The translations under genes were made by a program, and so were the position numbers. 18,603 nucleotides of DNA from Candidatus Omnitrophota bacterium (GTDB lineage Bacteria > Omnitrophota > Gorgyraeia > Duberdicusellales > 4484-171): contig JAFGHG010000038.1 in assembly GCA_016939345.1 (NCBI GenBank), forward strand, positions 1-18,603, written 5' to 3'. Below, in pieces: positions 1 to 6,305 of the stretch; within the stretch, counting starts at the first letter, position 1; each line of letters starts with the position of its first letter. Below the pieces are notes generated by a model. It was not told the DNA's origin. It ran no database searches and worked only from the letters and a program-made list of their open reading frames with translations.

Positions 1-1
1 A

Positions 2-664
2 ACTATTACTGCTATTCTTTTTTCTTTTAACCTTCTGGCTGCGCCATTAAGCCTTGGTTTTGGCCCGGGCATAAGAAAAGAAGTTAAAAGTTTTAAAGAC
101 ATGCGCCAGGAAAACGTGGTTTCCCAGAGCCTTGATTTTTCCTGCGGCCCGGCTGCCCTGGCTACGGTTTTAAGCTATTATTTTGAGGATGAGGTAAGCG
201 AGAAAGAGATAATCAATTTTCTCCTTCTAAATACAAGCCTGGCCAAGGTCAAAGCTAAAAAAGGTTTTTCCCTGCTTGATCTAAAGAACTTTGCTACTTA
301 CAGAGGCTATGAGGTCAAAGGCTTTCGCATGGATTTTGAATTTTTAGTCGGTCTTGATAAGCCAGTGCTTCTTCCGGTAAACATAAAAGATTATTCGCAT
401 TTTGTCATCTTCCGGGGAATAAGCGGAGACAGGGTGTTTTTAGCAGACCCGGCCCTGGGCAACATGACCATGAAAACAGATAAATTCCAGAGCATGTGGC
501 AGGCTGGTATCGGCCTGGTCCTGTCAAAAGCAGATCATGATCCTGAAGGCGCTCCCTTAGCAGTTTCCGAAGAAGAAAGGGCGGTCTTTGCCGATTCCCA
601 GAACGTGAGAAAGATATTCGGCATAAACAACATCGGCCCCATATACAGCAGCGGCGAATTCTGA
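2..664 (+). CDS. C39-type double-glycine peptidase-like protein (FapD-like), 5' end outside window
   Basis: Secreted or periplasmic papain-like cysteine peptidase of the bacteriocin-processing C39 type. The first ATG in the window is at 101, but the frame is open from position 2 and reads as the end of a signal peptide (hydrophobic stretch, then LLAAPLSLGFGPG), so the true start lies upstream and 101 is internal. Counted from the Met at 101, the motif SQSLDFSCGPAALATVL carries the oxyanion Gln9 and nucleophile Cys15; YSHFVIF gives His100 and LADPALG gives Asp116, a complete triad. There is no ABC transporter or membrane domain, which resembles the free-standing FapD of functional-amyloid (Fap) loci. 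The next gene on the strand is a FapF-like barrel, which supports this. The substrate is unknown; a general C39-like peptidase is the alternative. The family call is firm, the Fap role is inference. Confidence 0.8.
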   Translation, partial: TITAILFSFNLLAAPLSLGFGPGIRKEVKSFKDMRQENVVSQSLDFSCGPAALATVLSYYFEDEVSEKEIINFLLLNTSLAKVKAKKGFSLLDLKNFATYRGYEVKGFRMDFEFLVGLDKPVLLPVNIKDYSHFVIFRGISGDRVFLADPALGNMTMKTDKFQSMWQAGIGLVLSKADHDPEGAPLAVSEEERAVFADSQNVRKIFGINNIGPIYSSGEF

Positions 665-689
665 TTCTTATTAATCCCGTAATATATTT

Positions 690-826
690 GGGTTAAGGTG
701 ACGGTTAGGGTAAGGAAGCCCGTATCGGTTAAGTCTAGCGGTAACGTATTGTATAAAAACACGAACTACCTAACCTAACTACGAAACGGGCTTCGTAACC
801 GTAACCCTAACCCTAACCATTACCTT
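690..826. repeat. Dispersed imperfect palindrome, copy 1
   Basis: About 137 bp in the gap after the C39 peptidase gene. The left arm contains GAAGCCCGTATCGG (715-728) and CGGTAACGT (739-747). The right arm contains CGAAACGGGCTTCGTAACC from 782. The arms are complementary around GAAGCCCGT(A/T)TCG and are bordered by degenerate GGTTA/GTAACC units, including CCCTAACCCTAACC near 805-818. The same elements recur at 2393-2516 and 8998-9116. The right arm 781-806 matches 9084-9109 at 25 of 26 positions. No reading frame is evident inside. It looks like a MITE- or REP-type element able to form a long hairpin. Confidence 0.85.
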
Positions 827-851
827 AAAACATGATAGTCATATTTTTTAC

Positions 852-879
852 TTGCTTTTATTTTTCTATCTTTTAAAAT
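852..879 (+). promoter_or_regulatory. Possible sigma70-type promoter for the FapF-like gene
   Basis: TTGCTT (852-857) and TAAAAT (874-879) are separated by 16 bp and lie just upstream of the ATG at 903, between repeat copy 1 and the gene. A transcript would have a leader of under 20 bases, and no clear Shine-Dalgarno is visible. This is motif matching in an AT-rich stretch, so it is only a candidate. Confidence 0.3.
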
Positions 880-902
880 AGCTACATATCAGAAATACAG
901 CC

Positions 903-2369
903 ATGTCTAAAAAAGCCTTAATCTTTTTATTCATTTTTTCAATTACTGCCTTATTTGCCTTTTCTTCAAACCAGCAGGAAGAAAAAAACAAGCCCGAGAC
1001 TTATTCTACAACTATAACCTGGCATACTGATAAGCCCTGCACTTCCCAGGCAGAGTTCGGCACAGATACTGATTATCAAAATAAAACCCAAGAGTCAAAA
1101 GAATTGACTATTGAACATGAGATAGTGCTTGATAATTTACAGCCGGCAACTCTTTACCATTACCGGGTCATAAGCCGCGATTCCCAGGGCAATGAGATCA
1201 TAAGCCCTGATTATGTATTTGTTACACCCCATGAGTCAAAGAGCCAAGACTTGCCTAAGATATCCCAGGTTTCCGTAGCCAGAATGGTGGCTTCAATGCC
1301 TGTGATCAAAGACAGCCGCCAGGCCAATGCCAGCTCCAAGCATAAGCTTATTTCCATGGTAAGCCAGCTTAGCGATAAGGAAGCTGATGCTATTGTGGCA
1401 GCCGGAGCATCTTTACCGGCAGGAGAGAAGCAGAGGATTGAATCAGGAGCATCAGGTTCAGCAGGGACAAAAGAAACAGCCGGAGACCTTGATACCGAAG
1501 CAGGCCAGCTGGTAAAACAGGAGGCATCAATAGAGGAGGCTTTGGTCTCAAAAGGCGGATTATTATTGCCCAAAGGCAAATTCCAGTATGAACCAAGCGT
1601 TACCTATGCCCATGTTTCAGCCAATAATATATCTTTTCAGGGGCTTACTACAATAGGCAATCTTGTTTTGCTCGGCTTGATAGACAGCCAGAAAATCAAG
1701 CGTGATATAACTATCATAAGTGAGACTTTCCGCTATGGTTTGCTTGATAACTGGCAGATTGATGCAAAAGTGCCTTATAAATTCCAGTATGAACGGGTTT
1801 CAACCGGAAACACCTCGGAAATTTCCCGTGACCACAGCGGCATCGGAGATGTTGAGGCCGGTGTTTATCACCATCTTATTCATGAAAACGGTGCAATCCC
1901 CGATATAGTCCTGGGAGTGACTCAAAAATTTGATACCGGAAAATCTCCTTATAATACCGATATCGGATTGGGAACCGGTCACAAGGCTACAAATTTCAGC
2001 CTGGTCTGGGTTAAATCAGCTGATCCGGCTATTTTATTCGGAAGTTTAGGCTATACCATGAATTATGAAGATGATATTGAGAATTTTGGCAAGGTTGATC
2101 CGGGAAATACCTATCAATATACCCTGGGAACAGCCTTTGCTTTGAATTATAATTTAAGCTTAAGCCTGGCCATAGAGCATTTGTTTGCTGAAAAAATGAC
2201 TGTCAATGGAATTGACGTAATGGGCTCGCTGTCTAACGCCGCAAGCTTTAAGACCGGGGTTAGCTGGGCCATTAACGATAACCTCTCAATGCAGTTTGAT
2301 TCTGCTTATGGATTGACCGAAGACGCCGCTGATTTTGTTCTGGAAATCCGCTTCCCCATAACCTTCTAA
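903..2369 (+). CDS. FapF-like outer-membrane beta-barrel with N-terminal fibronectin-III-like domain
   Basis: Predicted outer-membrane channel of 488 residues. Residues 1-20 are a signal peptide (MSKK, then a hydrophobic core). Residues about 33-109 resemble a fibronectin-III or purple-acid-phosphatase N domain: ITWHTDKPCTSQAEFG, LDNLQPATLYHYRV, VFVTP. Residues about 120-215 are polar and helix- and Ala-rich. From about 217 the sequence SKGGLLLPKGKFQYEPSVTY opens a barrel with alternating amphipathic strands, ending in EIRFPITF; a C-terminal Phe is the usual outer-membrane insertion signal. The GG-LLP-G-EP pattern and the helical segment before the barrel match my knowledge of FapF, the Fap amyloid exporter, and of the related phenol-degradation-type transporter family. 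The preceding C39 peptidase fits FapD. The Fn3-like domain is not a feature I know from Pseudomonas FapF. Cargo is unknown. The barrel is secure, the Fap assignment inferred. Confidence 0.75.
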   Translation: MSKKALIFLFIFSITALFAFSSNQQEEKNKPETYSTTITWHTDKPCTSQAEFGTDTDYQNKTQESKELTIEHEIVLDNLQPATLYHYRVISRDSQGNEIISPDYVFVTPHESKSQDLPKISQVSVARMVASMPVIKDSRQANASSKHKLISMVSQLSDKEADAIVAAGASLPAGEKQRIESGASGSAGTKETAGDLDTEAGQLVKQEASIEEALVSKGGLLLPKGKFQYEPSVTYAHVSANNISFQGLTTIGNLVLLGLIDSQKIKRDITIISETFRYGLLDNWQIDAKVPYKFQYERVSTGNTSEISRDHSGIGDVEAGVYHHLIHENGAIPDIVLGVTQKFDTGKSPYNTDIGLGTGHKATNFSLVWVKSADPAILFGSLGYTMNYEDDIENFGKVDPGNTYQYTLGTAFALNYNLSLSLAIEHLFAEKMTVNGIDVMGSLSNAASFKTGVSWAINDNLSMQFDSAYGLTEDAADFVLEIRFPITF

Positions 2370-2392
2370 TTTTTTCATTAATTCCGCTAATT

Positions 2393-2516
2393 GGGTTACG
2401 GTTATGCTTACGTTGCCCTTTTCGGTTAGGTAGTTAGGTTACGTGGCTTAATAACAATAAGGACGTTACCGTAACCCAATTACGATACGGGCCTCGTTAC
2501 CCTAACCGTTACCGTA
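2393..2516. repeat. Dispersed imperfect palindrome, copy 2 (inverted orientation)
   Basis: About 124 bp between the convergent 3' ends of the FapF-like gene and ispH, reaching to within 4 bases of the ispH stop. One arm has GGGTTACGGTTATGCTTACG and TTGCCCTTTTCGGTTAGG; the other has ACGTTACCGTAACCC and TACGATACGGGCCTCGTTACC. Reverse-complemented, it carries GAGGCCCGTATCG and CGGTAACGT in the same order as copies 1 and 3, so it is inverted relative to them. It is more diverged than the other two. In this convergent position a hairpin could serve both transcripts, but no T-run terminator is present. Confidence 0.8.
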
Positions 2517-2519
2517 AGA

Positions 2520-3362
2520 CTATTTACTGAGGGATTTGATTTTTTCTACTACACTGCGTGTAGTTTTATCAGGAGTTGAGGCTCCAGCAGTTATACCCAC
2601 GGTTTTGATCTTTTTAAACCAGGCTGGTTTCAGGTCTTTTGCTGATTGTATTAAGTAGGTTTCGGGATTCAAAGACTTAGAAAGTTCATAGAGCCTGCGG
2701 GTATTGGCGCTTGATTTTGAGCCGATGATTATCATCAGCTGGTTTTCAAGGGGCATGAGTTTTATTTCTTTTTGTTTTATCCTGGTGGGGTTGCATATCG
2801 TGTTAGAAAATTTCAGGTTTTTGATATGTTTTTTGAGCTCATTGACTATTTCAAGGGTTTTTTCCAGGTTCTGGGTGGACTGGACAACCACGGCGGCTTT
2901 TTTTATTTTTTTTATTTTTTTCAGGGGCATATTTTCAAAAGAATCGATGATCAGAGCTTTTGATCTTATCTGGCCGGTGATTCCCCTGACTTCATCGTGT
3001 TTCTTATCGCCGATGACTATAATCGGAAATTTTTTCTTTTCCCAGGATTTAGCAATATCATGTATTTCCTTTACCATCGGGCAGGTGGCATCGATTATCT
3101 TGTAGCCAAGGCTTCTGGCTAGTTTATAAGTCTTAAGCGAGGCGCCGTGTGCCCTTATCAGGAGAGTTTTATCTTTGGTCTTAGCAAGTTTATCTACTTT
3201 CCTTATCCCGGCTTTCAGGACATCTTTTACCACATCTTCGTTATGGACAATATCTCCCAGCATAACTACCTTAGGGTTGTTTTTTGCTGAGGCATAAGCT
3301 ATGGAGATAGCCCGTTTTACCCCAAAACAGAAACCAGCAGATTTTGCCACTTTTATCCGCAT
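2520..3362 (-). CDS. ispH: 4-hydroxy-3-methylbut-2-enyl diphosphate reductase (IspH/LytB)
   Basis: Last enzyme of the MEP pathway: a cytoplasmic 4Fe-4S protein that reduces HMBPP to IPP and DMAPP. At 280 residues it is slightly shorter than the E. coli enzyme. All three cluster ligands are visible: Cys12 (SAGFCFGVKRAI), Cys94 (DATCPMV) and Cys190 (NTICNPTRIKQ). Substrate-binding elements also remain: GDIVHNEDVV (His40), RAHGAS (His72), KKHDEVRG (His122, Glu124), QSTQNLEKT, SKSSANTRRL and AGASTPD. It lies 7 bases downstream of the polyprenyl synthase gene on the same strand, so the two are surely co-transcribed, the synthase consuming the IPP/DMAPP made here. No strong Shine-Dalgarno precedes the ATG. 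Its 3' end abuts repeat copy 2. Confidence 0.97.
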   Translation of the reverse strand: MRIKVAKSAGFCFGVKRAISIAYASAKNNPKVVMLGDIVHNEDVVKDVLKAGIRKVDKLAKTKDKTLLIRAHGASLKTYKLARSLGYKIIDATCPMVKEIHDIAKSWEKKKFPIIVIGDKKHDEVRGITGQIRSKALIIDSFENMPLKKIKKIKKAAVVVQSTQNLEKTLEIVNELKKHIKNLKFSNTICNPTRIKQKEIKLMPLENQLMIIIGSKSSANTRRLYELSKSLNPETYLIQSAKDLKPAWFKKIKTVGITAGASTPDKTTRSVVEKIKSLSK

Positions 3363-3369
3363 TTTTGAT

Positions 3370-4401
3370 TTATAATTTGCCTGCGTAATCTATAAGCAGT
3401 TTTTTATACTTTGTTTTCATCTCAAGGCTTTTTATGCAAAAAAAAGCTTTTTTAGCAAGCCTTTGCGATTCAGCCCGGGCAAACTTTAGCGACCCTGCTT
3501 TTTTCATGATTGTTTTTATTTTTTTTATCTCTTTTTGCCCTACTTTTTCGGCTGAAAGCAGATTTTTAATGTATTTTTTTTCTTTTTGCCCGGTATTATT
3601 ATAAGCGTGCCAGATAAGCAGGGTCATTTTGCCTTCCTGGAGGTCTGAAAAAGTGGGTTTGCCGATTTTTTTCTCATCGCCGAAAGTGCCTATTATATCA
3701 TCATTGATTTGGAATGCCCGGCCTATATTGGTTGCGTAATCAAATAAAGAGCTTAATTCTTTTTCTCCGGCACCGGCGAGGATAGCTCCGGTCATAAGAG
3801 GAGAAGCAAAAGTATAGTCAGCAGTTTTCAGGTCATAAACTTTATATATATCTTTTTTAGTTAACCTGTCGATTTTTTTTAAGCCCAGTATAAGCTCGAT
3901 GAATTCACCGGACCCGGTAAGGGCCATGGTCTTTATGAAATTAGCCAGGGCCTTTTCTTTTTTAGCCTGATCTATGCGGATGCTTAAAAAAGTATCGATG
4001 GCCATGGCATAAAGCACATCTCCGGCCAGGATAGCCAGGTCCTGTCCGCTGAATTTGATGTTTTTATAAGGTTTTATGTATTGATTGAAAAGCTCATGCA
4101 TAGAAGGTTTGCCTCTTCTGGTGCTTGATTTATCGATTATGTCATCATGGATAAGCAGAAAATCATGTAATAACTCCAGGGATAAGGCGCAGGTGAAAAG
4201 ACCTTTGGGCTTTTTTTTAGAAAAACCCAGAAAGCCGGCCAGAAAAAGTATCGGCCTTATTCTTTTACCGTCTCTCAGCAGGAAGTCTTTAAGGCTTTTT
4301 GCAAGAATAGGCGGCATTACCCTGAAGAATCTCCGGCCTTCTGGCCCACAGACAAAGCCGCGCAGTTGTTTGTTCACTTCTGATTTTAACTGCTTAAACA
4401 T
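3370..4401 (-). CDS. Short-chain polyprenyl diphosphate synthase (GGPP/FPP synthase type)
   Basis: Trans-prenyltransferase of 343 residues that condenses IPP with allylic diphosphates. GKRIRP (45-50) binds IPP. The first Asp-rich motif is DDIID (86-90) followed by TRRGKPSMHE. KT (192-193) lies in YDLKTADYTF. The second Asp-rich motif is DDIIG (234-238), followed by TFGDEKKIGKPTFSDLQEGK. A Gly in place of the last Asp plus the GDEKK-GKP-SD-EGK run is typical of short-chain, IdsA/archaeal-like GGPP synthases. Phe81 sits five residues before the first motif, a position where aromatic residues limit chain length in such enzymes, so C15-C20 products are the best guess. It is the first gene of a two-gene operon with ispH. 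The exact product length cannot be settled from sequence, so no symbol is given. Confidence 0.92.
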   Translation of the reverse strand: MFKQLKSEVNKQLRGFVCGPEGRRFFRVMPPILAKSLKDFLLRDGKRIRPILFLAGFLGFSKKKPKGLFTCALSLELLHDFLLIHDDIIDKSSTRRGKPSMHELFNQYIKPYKNIKFSGQDLAILAGDVLYAMAIDTFLSIRIDQAKKEKALANFIKTMALTGSGEFIELILGLKKIDRLTKKDIYKVYDLKTADYTFASPLMTGAILAGAGEKELSSLFDYATNIGRAFQINDDIIGTFGDEKKIGKPTFSDLQEGKMTLLIWHAYNNTGQKEKKYIKNLLSAEKVGQKEIKKIKTIMKKAGSLKFARAESQRLAKKAFFCIKSLEMKTKYKKLLIDYAGKL

Positions 4402-4407
4402 TACCCC

Positions 4408-4435
4408 ATATTACCATATAACCCCTAAAGAGCAA
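4408..4435 (-). promoter_or_regulatory. Candidate promoter of the polyprenyl synthase-ispH operon
   Basis: On the minus strand TTGCTC (4435-4430) and TAATAT (4413-4408) are separated by 16 bp. The -10 box ends only 6 bases before the ATG (4401-4399). Transcription would therefore start at or next to the start codon, implying a leaderless or nearly leaderless message. This fits the lack of a convincing Shine-Dalgarno, but it is motif matching only. Confidence 0.4.
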
Positions 4436-4450
4436 CCCCCATAATCGTAA

Positions 4451-4483
4451 TTCCACCTACGAAGTGCCACTTCGCAGGTGGAA
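4451..4483. repeat. Near-perfect 33-bp inverted repeat between divergent operons
   Basis: The left arm TTCCACCTACGAAGTG and right arm CACTTCGCAGGTGGAA (4468-4483) are complementary except for one position, around a single central C (4467). No T-run follows on either strand, so it is not an intrinsic terminator. It sits between the start of the polyprenyl synthase operon (minus strand) and the antiporter promoter (plus strand). It could be an operator for a dimeric regulator or a member of a small dispersed palindrome family. Confidence 0.6.
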
Positions 4484-4507
4484 AGCGGGTTTAGGCAGAA
4501 TTGCTTC

Positions 4508-4536
4508 TTGACAAAGTCGATTTGCTGGTGTGTAAT
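4508..4536 (+). promoter_or_regulatory. Sigma70-type promoter of the antiporter-GT-lgt operon
   Basis: A consensus -35 box TTGACA (4508-4513) is followed after exactly 17 bp by TGTAAT (4531-4536), a 5-of-6 match to the -10 consensus. Transcription would start near 4543, about 33 bases before the ATG at 4576. This is the best promoter in the window by motif quality and spacing. No clear Shine-Dalgarno is visible in the leader. Confidence 0.6.
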
Positions 4537-4575
4537 AGACAGTATTATTTAAAAAAGCAATAAATATCTATAAAT

Positions 4576-6267
4576 ATGGGATTTGTAGAAAGCATTCTGG
4601 AAAGAGTTCAATTACTTCATTTAAACATACTATTTCTTTTGGGCATTGCCCTTTTCGGCGGTATTATCGGCGGCAGGCTTTTCCAGAAGATGAAAATACC
4701 CCAGGTTGTCGGTTATATTATAATCGGCTTATGCCTTGGCGAAAGCGGATTGGGCATTGTCAGCCAGGAGATAATTACCCGGCTTCAGCCTTTTAATTAC
4801 TTTGCTCTAGGTATCATCGGGTTTATGGTCGGCGGCGAGCTTAAGGCCCAGGTTTTTCGTAAATACGGAAAACAGATGATGACCATCTTGTTCTGCGAAG
4901 GAATCGCTCCTTTTATTTTTGTCTCTTTACTTATAGGCCTCGGCGGGGGCATATTGTTTCATGATTTCAGGCTTTCTTTTTCCCTGGGCCTTCTTTTTGG
5001 AGCAATAGCTTCGGCAACAGACCCGGCGACCACAACCGAGGTCTTGCGTGAATATAAGACCAGGGGGCCTCTTACACGGACAATATTCAGCATCGTAGCC
5101 CTTGATGACGGTTTAGCTCTTTTACTGTTTGTTATTTCCTCAAGTGTTGCAGGTGTTCTTATCGGCTCGAATAATGAGGGCCTGCTTAAGGCTTTTATCG
5201 TCCCTTTTTATGAAATATTCGGCGCTGTGCTTATAGGCATTTTTAACGCAGCCATATTAACCAAAGTTTTAAGAAAATACAAGGAAGAAGGAAGGCTTTT
5301 GGCCTTTTCCATAGGCACAGTCTTATTTGTTTGCGGCCTTGCTCTGGCCATACATGTAGATATGCTTTTAGCAGCCATGACTTTAGGCGTGGTAGTAACC
5401 AATTTTACTCCTCGCAAAAGTAAAGATGTTTTTAAATTGGTCGAAGGAGTAACCCCTCCGATATTTGTTCTTTTTTTCGTGCTGGTCGGAGCAAAACTGA
5501 ATCTGCGCCATATGGCTCCGGTTACCTTTTTTCTTGTGGGCTTATACCTTTTGGGAACAGCATCAGGAAAGGTGTTCGGTTCCCGGTTCGGGGCTGTTAT
5601 TTCAAGGTCGCCTAAGTCAGTAAAAAAATACCTGGCTTACAGCATGTTTCCCCAGGCCGGCATTGCCATAGGTCTTTCTATCCTAGCTGCCCAGTATTTC
5701 CCAGGCAATATAGGTAATATAATGGTCATAGTAATAACCGCTACAACTTTTATTTCTCAGGTCGTGGGCCCGCCGCTGACAAAGTTTTCTTTGAATAAAG
5801 CCAAGGAGGTAGGCCTGAACATCACTGAAGATGACCTGGTAGATACGACAAAGGTATCAGAGGCAATGGATGCTAATCCTCCGGTGCTCTTTAACGATAT
5901 GCATTTCAGCGATATCCTTTCCATATTCAGTAAAACTAATAATCTATATTATCCGGTTGTAGACAGAGATAAAAAACTGCTGGGGATAATAACTGTCGAT
6001 AGCATCAGAAATATCTTTATGGAATCAGGCTTAAATGACTTGCTTTTAGCCGTTGACCTGATGGAAACCGCCCGCATAAGCGCAGAGGCTGACTCAAGCC
6101 TGGCCACGCTTCAAGACCTTTTTAATTCCTATAATTTGGAGTGTATACCGATAGTTGACAGCCAGAAGATTTTGAAGGGTTTTATTGAAAAAAGAATGCT
6201 CAACCGTTTTATTTCGACTAAAATCCTTGAATTACAGCGTCAGGCTGATGTCTTGGAGTCTATTTAG
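4576..6267 (+). CDS. CPA-family Na+(K+)/H+ antiporter with C-terminal CBS pair
   Basis: Cation:proton antiporter of the inner membrane, 563 residues. Residues about 15-410 form a 12-13 segment transmembrane bundle. It begins with FGGIIGGRLFQKMKIPQVVGYI, a typical CPA2/KefB-type opening. The unwound helix motif is SATDPATTTEVL (TDP at 148-150). The ion-binding pair is Asp177-Asp178 in SIVALDDGLALLLF; a DD pair in this family generally goes with electrogenic Na+/H+ exchange. Residues about 428-548 form two CBS domains (SEAMDANPPVL to FIEKRMLNRFI), a nucleotide-sensing module that suggests cytoplasmic gating by adenine nucleotides or ionic strength. There is no RCK/TrkA-N domain as in KefB/KefC. 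A promoter lies upstream, and the glycosyltransferase gene follows after 38 bases. Ion specificity is unproven. Confidence 0.88.
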   Translation: MGFVESILERVQLLHLNILFLLGIALFGGIIGGRLFQKMKIPQVVGYIIIGLCLGESGLGIVSQEIITRLQPFNYFALGIIGFMVGGELKAQVFRKYGKQMMTILFCEGIAPFIFVSLLIGLGGGILFHDFRLSFSLGLLFGAIASATDPATTTEVLREYKTRGPLTRTIFSIVALDDGLALLLFVISSSVAGVLIGSNNEGLLKAFIVPFYEIFGAVLIGIFNAAILTKVLRKYKEEGRLLAFSIGTVLFVCGLALAIHVDMLLAAMTLGVVVTNFTPRKSKDVFKLVEGVTPPIFVLFFVLVGAKLNLRHMAPVTFFLVGLYLLGTASGKVFGSRFGAVISRSPKSVKKYLAYSMFPQAGIAIGLSILAAQYFPGNIGNIMVIVITATTFISQVVGPPLTKFSLNKAKEVGLNITEDDLVDTTKVSEAMDANPPVLFNDMHFSDILSIFSKTNNLYYPVVDRDKKLLGIITVDSIRNIFMESGLNDLLLAVDLMETARISAEADSSLATLQDLFNSYNLECIPIVDSQKILKGFIEKRMLNRFISTKILELQRQADVLESI

Positions 6268-6305
6268 CAAACGCTGCTTGAGCGCCTTCTTTTTTAAATC
6301 CGACA

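Noticed and set aside
101..664. C39 peptidase starting at ATG 101
   Set aside because: The frame is open to position 2 and encodes a signal-peptide-like stretch, so the gene begins upstream of the window.
690..826. Telomere-like repeat or CRISPR array
   Set aside because: The CCCTAACCCTAACC run is short and degenerate and belongs to a palindrome; there are no regular direct repeats with unique spacers.
2704..3105. Plus-strand frame opposite ispH
   Set aside because: Low-complexity Phe/Ile-rich translation, a shadow of a Lys-rich gene on the other strand.
4451..4483. Intrinsic terminator
   Set aside because: The stem is strong, but neither strand has a following T-run and both flanking genes read away from it.
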